This document shows, piece after piece, positions 25,131 through 37,155 of a DNA stretch of 64,000 bases. The stretch lies in the NCBI GenBank assembly GCA_025201345.1, contig JAIXMG010000002.1, forward strand, positions 1,364,001 to 1,428,000, written 5' to 3'. This DNA comes from Thamnidium elegans. Its lineage: Eukaryota > Mucoromycota > Mucoromycetes > Mucorales > Mucoraceae. The notes beneath the pieces were generated by a model, which did no database searches, was not told the DNA's origin, and worked only from the letters and a program-made list of their open reading frames with translations. A program made the translations under genes and the position numbers. Within the stretch, counting starts at the first letter, position 1. Each line of letters begins with the position of its first letter.

Positions 25131-25751
25131 ATGAACAAAAATGTATAGGGTCTATATCCCCTTTACACCATTACATACATTTTATAAGAATATATGGGTA
25201 TTATATTCTTCTTTTACACGTACATCATTTTACATTTTATAAATAATAAAACAAAAACATTGTTATATACTATATTCAAGATAGAGAAACACTGTCAAAA
25301 GTAATGTTACTTTCTTTTATTACAAGTAAATCTATCACTTTTGCCGCCTAAGATATTCAAGCATTGCTAAAAGTAAGTGAGAAATAGAACCTTTTATATT
25401 TTTGGGTTTAAAAATAGGGGGTAAATGATCATGAAATTAGACATTACAGTATCGCGCATATGAGTTGTTAAGATCAAAAGAAAATGATACTGTCAGTTAC
25501 TGAATATAAATACCGAGAAGTATACGAGATGATTATAAATATATGATTGAAAGACTTTGCACTCTTTTATAAGTTTATTTTTGCTTGCTTCTTATTTTGA
25601 TTACTGGATATATTGTTTCGCCGAGAAAAAAAAACACAACTACATCATTATTACAAACATTAAGGGTAAAAAAGATAGGCTAAATTAAGTTGCGAAGGAA
25701 ATTCTAGTGGGTTAATTTAAATCCATGATGAGATCATGCATAAAGACGGAA
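25131..25751. other. Spacer between amine oxidase and phosphate carrier genes
   Basis: This 3' region has AATAAA-like sequence near 25244 and no coding frame that I can support. Confidence 0.4.
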
Positions 25752-25760
25752 TATAAATAG
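25752..25760 (+). promoter_or_regulatory. TATA box of the phosphate carrier gene
   Basis: TATAAATAG lies about 60 bp before the start codon, followed by a T-rich leader. Confidence 0.55.
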
Positions 25761-25814
25761 GCTTACTCTTTTTATTTTTATTTTTATCTTTTTTTTTTTT
25801 TTTTTTACTTCAAA

Positions 25815-26460
25815 ATGTCTGAAACTTCCTCTATCCCACTCTATTCTAAAAACTATTTCTTAGCATGTACCATCGGTGGTATTCTTGCTTGCGGGTAATA
25901 CTTGGATATAAACTATGTTTTTACCATATTTTAAAAGTAAAACCTTTAGACCTACTCATTCGTTCGTGACACCTTTAGACTTGGTCAAGTGTCGTACACA
26001 GGTAAATATATACTTATTTTTTATTTTTTTACACGTCCATTAATTGTATATCTATATAGGTTCAACCAGAATTATACAAAGGTGTATTCGACGGCTGGAA
26101 GACTATTACAAAGGCAGAAGGATTACGTGGTGTATTCACCGGTATTGGTCCGACCGCTATCGGTTATTCACTTCAGGGAGCAGGAAAGTATGGTTTCTAC
26201 GAAATATTTAAATACAAATATTCCAATTTGGTGGGTGAAGAAGCTGCTCATAAACATCGTACATTCTTATACCTCGGTGCATCAGCATCTGCCGAATTAA
26301 TTGCTGATGTATTACTTTGTCCTATGGAAGCACTTAAAGTAAGAATGCAAACATCTATTCCTCCTTTTGCAAAGACTACTAGTGAAGGATTCAAGAAGAT
26401 TATGGCGACTGAAGGTATAAATGGATTTTATAAGGGACTTGTACCTCTTTGGTGTCGTCA

Positions 26461-26497
<37 letters not shown>

Positions 26498-26941
26498 GAT
26501 TATTTATATTTATTTGTGTAGGTTCCATATACTATGGTTAAATTCGCGTCCTTTGAGAAAACTGTCGAAATACTTTACAAGACTTTCATGACTAAACCCA
26601 AGCACGAGTACAATAAAACTCAACAATTAGGTGTTAGTTTTGCCGGTGGTTATATTGCTGGTATCTTTTGTGCAGTTGTATCTCACCCAGCTGATGTATT
26701 GGTATCTAAATTAAATAACTTGGAAAAGGTTGCAGCTGGTGAACATCAAACGACTACAATGGAAGTGATTAAGAAATTGGGTATGCGTGGACTTTGGACG
26801 GGTTTAGGTCCTCGTATCTTTATGATTGGTACCTTGACTGGTCTTCAATGGTTAATATATGATACCTTCAAGGTTACAGTAGGTCTTCCAACCACTGGCA
26901 GTAGTGATCCTACTCCTACCGAAAAGGTCAAAACTGATTAA
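25815..26941 (+). CDS. Mitochondrial phosphate carrier (SLC25A3/Mir1 type)
   Basis: Exons 25815-25894, 25950-26001, 26060-26461 and 26522-26941 encode 317 residues in three about-100-residue repeats. Each repeat has the carrier signature: PLDLVKCRTQ, PMEALKVRMQ and PADVLVSKLN. Sequence around these (GKYGFYEIFK, CRQVPYTMVKFASFE, GLGPRIFMIGTLTGLQW) is typical of the phosphate carriers rather than ADP/ATP carriers. It brings inorganic phosphate into the mitochondrial matrix with protons (and copper, in some Pic2-type members) for ATP synthesis. There is no long cleavable presequence. The third intron consists mainly of a 29-nt A run right after the donor. Confidence 0.94.
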
Positions 26942-27335
26942 TTATTTTAAATATAAAAATCTCTTTGTAAATATAAAGTTATGGTGTCATGTATTTGGTC
27001 TAAAAAAGTTTTAGTGTATCAGTTATGCTTATCTGAGATAAAAGGGTCATATATGATGAAATAAAGAAAGGTCTATTCAAGGGCCTTATATTACTGTGTT
27101 AAAACCTAAGGTATTTTACCGTAAACTTTCAAGGTGTAGTAGGATATTGGTAATAATCTGAGAATACAATGGTTATGCAGGAGCACAAAAAGGATGATGA
27201 CACTTTTTTGTTTTTGTTTTTGTTAAGTTAGCTCCTTTGGACAAATAACCAATAAAAATGAAGCTGTAAATCGATCATGAGATTTGTAATTTTTTTCTAT
27301 TTTTTTCCCTCTCTCTCTCTTTTAACACATTCTAC

Positions 27336-27949
27336 ATGAGACTCACAACATTATACTTGACCTTACTTTCTTTTTTTGCGTTAATACAAGCAAGCCCATC
27401 TCAACGACCCTTTATGGCGCCCGATGATCACGGTGACATTTGGTCACTTTGTGAGGATCCTTCAACACACTTATTAGTAGGGTACCGAGGGGGGGTTTCT
27501 ATTACACCAGAAGCACCAAAGGTCGGAAGTGATATCCATGTTCAAGTCAAAGGCAACTTATGTAAAATATTACTATGTCGCATCATTGTTTAATTATATA
27601 TTAATACAAATACATTTAATATAGCAAAATATGTGGCTGGAGGAAAAGTAGATATTGATCTCAGTATTATGTCCATGATTAAAATTAAGAAACAACTTAA
27701 CCTTTGCGATGTACTTGGGTCTGATGTAATGGGCAATAAAGGTTGTCCGCTTGAAGCAGGTGATTTAAACTTGGATGCAACAGGTAATAATATATCAATT
27801 CAAATGAATTATACACATAATGTTCACATTATAGAATAGCTTGGATACCTAAAGAATTACCAAAATTACCACTTGCTGGTAACATTCGTATATCCGATCA
27901 AGACGGAAATACCGTTACTTGTATTCACCTTAATTTTAAACTTCAATAA
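27336..27949 (+). CDS. Secreted ML-domain lipid-binding protein (NPC2-like)
   Basis: Exons 27336-27561, 27625-27783 and 27840-27949 encode 164 residues. A signal peptide (LYLTLLSFFALIQAS) is followed by an ML/NPC2 domain with cysteines in the usual order: WSLCEDP, LNLCDVLG, KGCPLEAG and VTCIHLNF. The closing PLAGNIRISDQDGNTVTC is the hallmark of fungal phosphatidylglycerol/phosphatidylinositol transfer proteins of this family. NPC2 proteins carry sterols or phospholipids in the vacuole or outside the cell. The third exon uses the second of two nearby AG acceptors (27838-27839), the only one that keeps the frame. It stands alone, downstream of the phosphate carrier. Confidence 0.87.
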
Positions 27950-29710
27950 AATTTTTTTAAAAATATGCTGTATTACCGAGAAAGAAAAAAAAAGCTGAAA
28001 TTCCGAAACCATCGTTCTTAAACATTTGTTAATCGATGTATGAAAGATGAAACATAACTAAGTATATCGGTTCTTGTAATTTGTTGAAAAGCTTACCAAA
28101 AGTTATAACACCAAGTCAATTCTACTTTGTGGACCTGGGAGGTACGCTTTGTTGTTATTTACTGAATTTTTTTGTTTGGTGATGTAATGACATATATATA
28201 TTATGTAATTGCAAGTGACATATATTACTGATAAGATAAAACCATGCTGACTTTATTACTCCTGCATCTTTTCTACAAGCCTGATATTGATACTCTTTAC
28301 ATATAATTTTATTATAGGAATCATGAGAAACTCATTATTTATCTGGTTCTGACCAGAGAGGATGGCCTCTCTTTATTTCTGATGGTCTTCGATCTTTTTA
28401 CTTGGAAAAAACTCTGATCAATCAACGACTAACGAATCGATAGCTTAAATATATAAATGAAAAAAAGTACCTAGTTTGACCTTGCCAAAAAGCTTTAATA
28501 CACTATAATACTTAACACAATACCAGTACGCTACGTTATTTTAATTAGTGTGCCTATTCGCTTATTTATTTTTTGTGTTCTTTGTTAAAAGAAATAAAAC
28601 GGCATTAACTAAGGGAAATTGTAGCATCGCTCTTATGAGTTGTTAAGAACAGGATTACAAGGGCGAATTATAAAGTTCCTTTTGGCTGCTCTCTCCGTAA
28701 ATAATCAACCGTTCTCCTTTATTTCAGGTCTAGAAAAAGTACTTGCTCATACGAGTTGCCAACTAGACTTTCACCAAAAAGCTATAAGAAAAAAAGAAGG
28801 CCAACAGAAATTGTTTTTTATATAGTACACTTTATTTTTATAATCCCTTAACAAAAGACCGTTAAAAACCACCGTCCCGAATGGAATTAACGCTTTGACT
28901 CTTTTGCTCATCTTTTTGCCAATCACCAGCTTACTAATCATCCGAAGCTTATTTTCTACCTTAGATTCTAAAAGAAGACATCTTAGACAACCTGATCCCA
29001 AAAACCATTACGTACAGAAAAATGGTCTCAGAGGACACATCTTTTGTGTATTCCGAATAAAAGACCTTTCTAGAAGAAAAAAAAAAAAGAGAGTAAACTG
29101 TATACACTTACTTGGTTTATGTCACACTGGTAATTAATTATCTAATTGTTATTATAATTACACATCTGCGTTACTCATTCATCCAAAGAAGCTCTTTTTT
29201 TTTTGAGAAAGTAAATAGGAAGTTTTTTTTTTTCAGTTGTTAAAGCAATGATGAAATAAGGTTATCGGTAGTAAAGAAGTTGTGCTTTTTTCTATTGCGA
29301 AACTAATCTGTTTTTTTTGTTTTTGTTTTGGCCTAATTAAATGTAGTTTAGGTATACTACAGTAAAGAAAAAGTCGATCTCTTTTTTTCAAATATGTTCC
29401 TGAGTTAGCGTACTCAAAATTGCTCTAATTGAAAATAAAAGAAAAGAGCGATAAAATGCGGCATAATTTTAAAAGCAATGTAGATGCTTAATTACTATAA
29501 ATGTCTGAGTTGAGAGTTAAAAAAACGTGTTTTTCTTTTAAAAGTCAAGGGTGAGTGCCAACTACCTGGATAAACATTAGCTTTATTGTTTGGTACGACA
29601 ATCTATAATGTTGAGTTTTAAAGGCTGCTCTATTTTTATAAGGAAATACAAGTAAAAATTTCTTCTCTTTTTCTCTTTTTGCAAAAAAAAAAATAAAAAA
29701 AAAGTCTGAC
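27950..29710. other. Non-coding stretch with one possible decayed coding fragment
   Basis: Apart from the fragment at 28800-29060 listed separately, I see only AT-rich sequence with T and A runs before the MIT-domain gene. Confidence 0.45.
28800..29060 (-). pseudogene. Possible frameshifted coding fragment of unknown family
   Basis: On this strand KDVSSETIFLYVMVFG runs into, after a one-base frame change, LRCLLLESKVENKLRMISK and GKKMSKRVKALIPFG. Both halves have protein-like composition and join at the same point, which suggests one broken gene. I do not recognise the family and no start or splice sites are visible. Confidence 0.25.
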
Positions 29711-31462
29711 ATGAGTCAACATTCAGAATTACTTGACTTGGCTTTAGAAAAGTCTAAACTAGCAGTGCATAGAGACTCTGGAGTTGGAGATAAGGTGTCT
29801 TTACACATGTATAAAGAAGCAGTAGACGCACTACAAAAAGTATTAGATACAGATTTAACTGGCAATAAATCAAAATTAAAATCAATTGTAAGGAGTAGAA
29901 AAAAAAAATGACAGAAAAAAGGTTAAGCATTAACCGGTTTTTTATAAATAATAGCAAGAATCTTATTTAAAACGAATTGAATTTCTTTCTTCTACATTAA
30001 CAAAGTTAAACGTAGTAGCACCTATACAAAGACAAAAAGCGTTATTGGAAATCAAACCATCTACTAGTACGCCTATAACTATAAGAAAAAAGAGTAACCC
30101 AAAAAGTAATAACAACAATAGATATTCTACGGATTTTAGTAACCATGACAAGCTTAGCAAGCAAGATTACTTTGACCCAAATTCACCAGACACCATGTTT
30201 TTTGAAAAGCAGTTTAAGATAGACTTTAAGCCAAAGTCAGTTACAGAAGAAACATTTCACCCTCATATGGAACCAAGTGTTAGTACCTCCAGCTTTCAAG
30301 CTATATTAGGAAGAAAAAAGAATTCCAAGTTGACGGAAGAAAATAACCTCAAAAGTACACTAGTATCTTATTTGCAGTACAATAAGAAATCAAATACGGT
30401 AGATTTAGGTCGATCAAAGAGTAAAAAGAAATGGTCTATGAATACAACTACAAATAATCAGCAAAATAGTAAAACTCCTTATATGTCATCACAATCGAGC
30501 TTATATTCAGTGAATGAAGATGCGACTACTTCTATCACTCTAATGGATACCTTTTTGGAAACAATGACTCAAGGTGGTTTTATGACTTCAAACTTATATG
30601 TACCTAAAGATTTATGGTAAAGTACTTATATTAATTACTTATTGTAACATTGATTTTTAAAAAAAAAAGAAATTAATTAGGTTTCAGTCAAATATTCGGT
30701 TACCTGCAACTGATGCCAAAATAGTTGCATGTGAGTTATTATTTGTTATATTGGAAAAAATGGAGAAAAGAAAGGATTTTCATGACTTTACTGCTATCGA
30801 AATTGATTTAAGTGTATTAGAGCAAACGTTAAATCATATTAAAGATACTCTAATCAAAAAATTGGGTTGTTTAATTCCTGATAACGACTCAGTTGAAACG
30901 AACTCTTCGCGTTATTCCTTTATGGGTGGCTCCTCTGGGATTAAAACAACCCAGGTAACTTTTTTTGTAACTTTTTTATTTTATTCTAAAAGCCTATTTT
31001 CTATTATTAGACTCTTTCTGCTTGGAGTTCAAAATTATCAAAATCAGTTGAAAGAATGAAATTTGAAGCTTCTAAAGCTATTCCGTAAAGTGTATAAAAT
31101 CATATAATAATATATATCAGTATACTTATTATTTATTCTAGTACAAGTGATCAAAATAATGAAGCTTATATAAAAATATTAATTCGCTTATTTACATTGG
31201 CTAAAGTATTGGGTAATTTCTTTTTTATCAATTTGTGAAACTTTCTACTTTAATTTTAACCTTTTTATTTATTTTAGACCAATGGAATGTAATTATTGAA
31301 GGTGTAGCTCACCAAAAACCATTAACCTATAAACGAGCTTTTCTTACCATTCAAAGATGTATTAATTTATTTAAAGTAACTGTCTGCGAATTCGTTTTAA
31401 AGGATTACGAAGTATTACTTGATAAATGGTTAAAACGAAGTTCTGATTGGATGTTCGATTAA
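29711..31462 (+). CDS. MIT-domain protein, fungal
   Basis: Six exons (29711-29887, 29955-30616, 30681-30954, 31011-31084, 31142-31212, 31278-31462) encode 480 residues. Residues 1-80 form a three-helix MIT domain: LLDLALEKSKLAVHRDS, YKEAVDALQKVL and ESYLKRIEFLSSTL. MIT domains bind ESCRT-III tails or microtubule-linked proteins, so endosomal trafficking or membrane remodelling is likely. The middle is Ser/Asn/Lys-rich and disordered. The last 200 residues are helical and probably a second folded domain (PATDAKIVACELLFVILEKM, VIIEGVAHQKPLTYKRAF). The overall layout resembles fungal MIT proteins of unknown function, not Vps4 or spastin, because no AAA ATPase motifs exist. All splice phases agree. 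Confidence 0.75.
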
Positions 31463-31634
31463 AAAAAACAAAAACAAAAAAAAACTCTTTTGTACATTAT
31501 ACCTTTTTAAAAAAAATAAATACCTGCTTATATTTTTTACGCTCAAAACATAAAAATTGGTTTGCATGAAATCAAATCAGCCTATCATATTACAAGCTTT
31601 TTTATTATTATTTGGTATAAAATAAAAGGATAAT

Positions 31635-31952
31635 TTATCCATAATTAACACCAGTAACTCTCATAGTATGATCAACATGAACATTTAAACGATCGGGTCT
31701 ATAATCCATTGTCATAATAGAGTTGGGGGAAAGAACTCGGTTAGGCTTAGGCAAGTCTTTTTTACGAATACACTGCAAAAATATACAAATATCAGCCATA
31801 AATCATGTTATGTAATAAGCTTTTCTTACCTCGTCTGTTTTGAGAGCTGTTTCTTCATCGTCATTTAATACAACCTTTCCAACTAATTTGTCTCTCCATC
31901 CGTCACAGTCGTTAGAGTTATCATTTTTACCAAAAGAAAAAGTACCAGACAT
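31635..31952 (-). CDS. Peptidase inhibitor I78 family protein
   Basis: Two exons, 31830-31952 and 31635-31772, encode only 86 residues. The first half holds DCDGWRDKLVGKVV, the second the I78 signature DYRPDRLNVHVD followed by RVTGVNYG. Two cysteines (C16 and C42) can form the family's single disulphide, but no signal peptide is present, so it appears cytosolic. I78 members inhibit serine endopeptidases. The gene shares a 613-bp divergent promoter with bleomycin hydrolase and ends tail-to-tail with the MIT gene. Confidence 0.82.
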
Positions 31953-32565
31953 TGTTAAAATAAGAAAAAGAAAAAAAACAATTGATTTTTTGTATTCTGT
32001 TAAAAAAAAAAGTTTTATATACTCGAAAAAAAATCGTGTAACCGCTGCGTCATCCCCCTTTTGGCCCCTCGTTGGATTTTGATTAGCTTCTGAGTTTCTT
32101 TACCTTTATACTTGAGCTTCTTCGTTTTTTTAACTTGTTTGTTACCTGTACGTCATGTTATGACATATGTAAGAAATTTTTGTTTCTTGATCGTTTGTTT
32201 TTAGATTGAATTTTTTCAATCGGGTATTGAAGAGGCGTGAGAAATTTATACAAGCGTTACTTCTTTTTAATACGCTTGTAAAAGAACTGATAATGCAATA
32301 TTAAATTTCATATATAAAAAGGCATTTTTAATATGCTTTGGTCAAAAATAGACTTTTTTGGTTAGCATTATTTAATTTCTAGGCAATGTGACATTTGATT
32401 TTTACAAACGTTGTCCCCATGTGACTTTGTGAGGTGGCATGACCTTGAGACGGATAAGAAAAAAAGGTACCAATCAAACCTATAAGTATATTTTATTTTC
32501 TTTTACTTTTTTTCTCTTCTTTTTTTTTTCTTCTTCTTCTTTTTTACATCATATATATACAAATT
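31953..32565. promoter_or_regulatory. Divergent promoter between I78 inhibitor and bleomycin hydrolase
   Basis: This 613-bp intergenic region separates two start codons facing away from each other. CT-rich leaders flank both starts. No specific operator was identified. Confidence 0.5.
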
Positions 32566-34153
32566 ATGGGAGCTCAAGCATCTAAAGAAGAGACACAATA
32601 TGTCCATCAAGAAAAGCAAACTGACATGTCTCGTCTTTCAGAACAACTTGGTCAATTAAATCTTACGCCTGAGGAATTTAATGCTCGATTCCCCGCTACT
32701 TTATCCGCTGACAGTCTTGAAAAGTACTCTAAAAAGTTCTCTCAGGACCCCAAGAATGCACTTGCGCGTAACGCAGTATTTGGAAGTGACCCAACCTCTG
32801 TCTTATTGAACCCTAAAGAAGCCTTAAAAGATCAACACGTATTTAATGTCAAGTTGAATTTGGAAGGTTCCGCCACCAATCAACGATCCAGTGGTCGTTG
32901 TTGGATTTTTGCTGGTACAAACGTGATGCGTCTTGCTGTTATTAACAAGTACAAGTTAAATGATGATTTTGAATTATCTCAAAGTTACTTGTTCTTTTAT
33001 GATAAACTTGAAAAAGCAAATTGGTTCCTTGAGAATATGATTGACTTAGCTCAAAAAGATATTGATGATCGTATTGTACAATACTTGTTAACTGATCCTG
33101 TTAGTGATGGCGGCCAATATGATATGTTGGTCAATGTAGTCGAAAAGTATGGTGTGGTCCCTAAAGCTGCGTTCCCAGAGACTTACTCTAGTTCCAATTC
33201 GCGTCGTTTGAACTGGTTAGTTACAGTTAAATTGAGAGAATTTGCTGCTCAAATTAGAAAGTCAGTAGAACAAGGTGTTTCTTTACAAGCTGTACGATTC
33301 CTTAAAGAAAAGATGTTGGAAGACATTTATCGTATCTTGGTTATCTCACTTGGTGAACCCCCTTCACAATTTGATTGGGAAACAACTGATAAGAATGGAA
33401 AGTATATCGGTATTCATCATCTTACGCCAAAGAAATTTTTCCGTGAAGTTGTCTCATATCCTGTAAGTGGTAAACATATAAATATTTTGATCAGAAATAT
33501 TTATGCATTTTTATTATTTTAGATTTCTGAAACTTTATCACTTATTAATGATCCCCGTAACCCTATCAATGCACTTTATACTGTTGACCGCCTTGGTAAC
33601 GTGGTTGGTGGTAAACCTATTCGTTATGTCAACACCACCTCAGATGTTCAAAAACAATTAGCAGTGAATGTTTTAAAGTCTGGTAACCCTGTTTGGTTTG
33701 GTTGTGATGTTGGTCAATTTAGTAACAACAAGATTGGAGCTATGGATACAAAAATTTATGATTACGGTTTAGCGTTTAATGTTGAATTTAACTTAACAAA
33801 GGAAGAGAGATTGTTGTACAAGGAGAGTTTAATGACGCATGCTATGGTATTTACGGGTGTTCACCTTGATAAGGATGGCCGTCCTGTACGTTGGCGTGTA
33901 GAAAATTCATGGGGTGCAGAAACTACCGGCGATAAGGGATTCTGGGTTATGTCGGATGACTGGTTCTCATCTTTTGTATATCAGGTGAGTTTTAACTTTA
34001 TATAATAACACAAACACACACATCTGACAAATCATTATTTAGATTGTACTTGAAAAGGGTGATATTCCAAAGAAGTTGGTTGCTCTTTTAGATACCAAAC
34101 CTACTGTTTTACCTGCTTACGATCCTATGGGTGCTTTAGCTTGTCCTCATTAA
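32566..34153 (+). CDS. Bleomycin hydrolase, cysteine peptidase C1B
   Basis: Three exons (32566-33462, 33523-33984, 34043-34153) encode 489 residues, the normal size. The catalytic triad is intact: C112 in QRSSGRCWIFAG, H405 in SLMTHAMVFTG and N427 in WRVENSWG. FELSQSYLFFYDKLEKANWF and DGGQYDMLVNVVEKYG are also diagnostic. The enzyme is a hexameric aminopeptidase that acts on peptides, homocysteine thiolactone and bleomycin. The C-terminal arm DPMGALACPH occupies the active-site cleft in known members; here it has three extra residues after the usual end. The N-terminus MGAQASK fits the N-myristoylation consensus (Gly2, Ser6, Lys7), which is unusual for this cytosolic enzyme. It is convergent with the deacetylase-like gene, 165 bp away. 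Confidence 0.95.
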
Positions 34154-34318
34154 GGCTTTATTTATTTGCATGTTTCATCTTCTTCGTATCAGGTCATAAC
34201 TTTTTTGTTTGGTTATTATTATTTTATAGCAGAGAAAAAAAAAAAAAAAAGGATTTATAATAAAAATTTATGTAAAATATGTGGAATTGTAATTTTATCT
34301 AATATTTTTTTGAGGTAT

Positions 34319-35581
34319 TTAAAATGCCCACGTACAAACGACAGCAATAAGAGCAAAGACAGTATTTGACCAATCAAAGACATTCTTTACCGTACTCGAA
34401 ACTTTCTTGATAAGTGCTTCTTCTTCTGAGACGGCATCTGCTTGACTGTCTGCAGCTACTTGGGCTGAAGTATTGACTGGTTTCTCGGGAGTCACTTGAC
34501 CTGCTTTATAGTTTGCTTGACCTAAAGAATGTTTGTCATGAACAAACTTCATTGAGGCGGAGCTTTCCTTGTAAGGAGCTTTATCATTCAAGCAACCATC
34601 TAAACGAACCATGGTATATCCTGCATCATTGATTGTTCGAACTACATCATAAATAGCTTGCCATGAACCAGTATCGGGAATATCATACTGTACAGAAATA
34701 AAAGAACCTTTAGAATCATACGTGTCGATTTGTTTAGCGAATACGGATTTATAAAGATCGGCGATACCATCTGGATTGCCTTTATAATTATAATCCATTG
34801 TATCTAAATTATAAGCGACCAAAGTATAACCTAAATTACGAATGATATTTTCTAAACGGATATCTTCCGGTTGTGAATAATGAAGACGAACATATTTAGG
34901 GGCAACTCCAATCAATGTCTCAATGATTTTAGCAGTATTGGTCACGTCTGTTTTGATTTGATCGTCAGTTAAACCTTCTGAAGTATCTCCCGGTGCACGA
35001 TAAGTCATGCCGATAAAGTGCCCATCATTGTATGCACGTTGTAAAATCATGGCGTATTGTTGAGTATATAACCTAACACATTATAATGAGTTTATAAATA
35101 TGTCTTATTTATTGTATAGCTTACCAAGTAGCATTAACAAAGAAATTTGCTTTAGCTTGTGATGCTTTTAATCCGTTTAATACCTTTGCAGTTACATCAC
35201 TTGGACCTTCATTCTATATGGAAATTTATTTAGGAAATTTATTTTTTTATATATAATTTCATATAGATACTTTACATAGGTTACAGCTATTTGACCAGAA
35301 TTAGCACAAGCAGTAGCTTGAGGTGCAGGAGCTCCTTGAACCACTTCTGTTGGATGATTCCATACGGGTAAAAGCATGGTACCTGGGATTAAATAAATTA
35401 GAAATAAGCCCCTTGTTGTTGTTATTAGGGAGTAAATGAGCTAACCTTCTTCTAAAGCGCTTGCCATATTGGCATAAGCAAACAAAGAAGCTACAAAATT
35501 TGATTAATACTTTTTTAGTTTCTTTTTTGATTTTTTTTTTCTACCTATTAAAAATACTGCTCCGGTTCTAAATTTTGTCAT
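34319..35581 (-). CDS. Deacetylase-like (NodB fold) cell-surface protein, probably a pseudoenzyme
   Basis: Five exons (35545-35581, 35446-35490, 35276-35382, 35125-35213, 34319-35072) encode 343 residues. A signal peptide (GAVFLIASLFAYANMAS) is followed by a polysaccharide deacetylase domain like chitin deacetylases. The catalytic motifs are changed. TFDDGP is TYNEGP (N64, E65). The metal-binding SHTxxH is GMTYRA (114-119), losing both histidines. RPPYG is RLHYS (155-159). The chain ends with a Ser/Ala-rich stretch, then DWSNTVFALIAVVCTWAF, a hydrophobic tail suited to a GPI anchor. Fold and surface location are therefore likely, but zinc-dependent deacetylation is not. It may bind chitin or chitosan in the wall. 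The frame is intact and splice phases agree, so this is not a decayed gene. Confidence 0.85.
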
Positions 35582-35802
35582 TTTACGAAAATAAGAAGAA
35601 AGAAAAAAAAAAAAAATGTAGAATATATGCAAATTATATTGAAGTTTTTTTTTTATTATTATTATTATTATTGTGTATTAGTTTAAAAGTAAATAAGTTG
35701 GAATATGCATTCCCTTATTATACCGGAAGATATTTATATATATATATATGTATAGTATGTGCGTATAAACAAGAAAGAGTATATATATATAGGGATTTTT
35801 TT

Positions 35803-36927
35803 TTATGAGAGATGTAATTTCTTCTGTTGCTGTAATCGCATCAAAGGAAGATATTTTCGCGGTAAATCCACCACTACTTTATTCTTTTGTTTATTTTCTT
35901 GGCAAAGCGAACTACAGTACCACGGTAAACTTGATTGTTTTATAGAGTGGCAATACTCATGATATGCGCGTGAACAGCCACCTTGACATGGGATCAGTTT
36001 ATTTAAAGGCTTTTCAGGAGATTGACAAATAACGCAAAACTGCTGTACAATAGGTCGTTGACGATCCTCCAATCTTTCTTTAGCGAATGCAGATAAATCT
36101 AACCTTGGTAACCTGCTAGCTAAGCCATAACCTTTATAATCACAGCCATGTTTACTAATAATGATAACATTTGTTAGTCAAGCTAATAGATATGTATAGT
36201 AAATTACTCACTTGCATAATGTTCGTTTACCCCAAGGACCGGGTCTCCAATTTACACCTTCGGTTGTACCGCAATATCTACACCAGTCAACACCTAATTT
36301 GGTTAAATTCTCAAATACGGTACAGGTCTTTAATTTCTTTGATGATGTGAATAATAAAGATGATTCTTCGATTGATCTTTTTAAGGGATGTCTCTTTGGC
36401 TCTGTAGTCTTGTTCGTAACCGGTAAAGGGGTATCATCAAAGTATTCTTCGTCTCCATCATCATCTTCCTCTTCTTCTTCCTGTTCTTGCTCTTCTTCTT
36501 CTTCAGTTGAAGATGGAGTTAATGGTAAAAAATCATAATTATCACCACTAAATAAAGCTGACCAATCATCATCTAACTGATGCATAATAATTGAATTATT
36601 TACTGGTGAAGCGGTACAGTGATCGGTTTTATCTTCTTCACCATAATAATCAATACCATCAAACAATGGTTCTCGGTCGTACAAGAAGTCAGAAGGAGAA
36701 GTCACGGGCGATAAACAAGGGGTAGGTACCCAATTGCTATTATCTATAAATGAAGGCGATGATGGTGCAAAGAAAACATCATCTTTAACAAGGTGATGTG
36801 GTGACCAAAACATCCATTTGAACGTCGTTTGTAATAACTCATCATTTAATGTATCATTGCTATTGACCTTTGTGCTACATTCGTGGCACGCATCATCTTG
36901 TGGTTGCTTGGCAATAGTTAAAGGCAT
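35803..36927 (-). CDS. GATA-like zinc finger plus PHD finger protein
   Basis: Two exons (36212-36927, 35803-36154) encode 355 residues. The N-terminal half is acidic and disordered, with a run of Glu/Asp around residues 145-165. Next comes a basic patch (KRHPLKRS, SSKKLKT). A GATA-type finger follows: WCRYCGTTEGVNWRPGPWG, then TLCNKHGC. The last pair is split by the intron and spaced CX2H/CX4C instead of the standard CX2C. About 40 residues later a PHD-like finger appears (CVICQSP, IPCQGGCSRAYHEYCH, WYCSSLC). This layout suggests a chromatin-associated transcription regulator. I do not know its targets. The intron phase rebuilds Asn in the finger, which supports the model. Confidence 0.82.
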
Positions 36928-37155
36928 TATTTGGTTGCTATGGTGATGAATATTATGTATAAAAAAAATATGAGAAAGAAAGAAAAAAGTAAAAAAAAAA
37001 AGGAGAGGTTAATCGTTTTCTATAAAGAATAAATAAATAAAAAAAAAAGTACTAAAATAAGGAGAAAATAAACATGACCTCCCTAATAAATAAACAAGTG
37101 CTTCGATTTATATTCATTGTCTATATATGAAAATGTTGTTTATTATTATTATTTT

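Noticed and set aside
25445..28650. Shared ATGAGTTGTTAAGA near 25462 and 28636 as a repeat family
   Set aside because: The match is about 14 bases with unrelated flanks and may be chance.
36212..36538. Open frame on the plus strand with a long serine run
   Set aside because: It is the antisense of the acidic Glu/Asp tract of the GATA+PHD gene and has no independent support.
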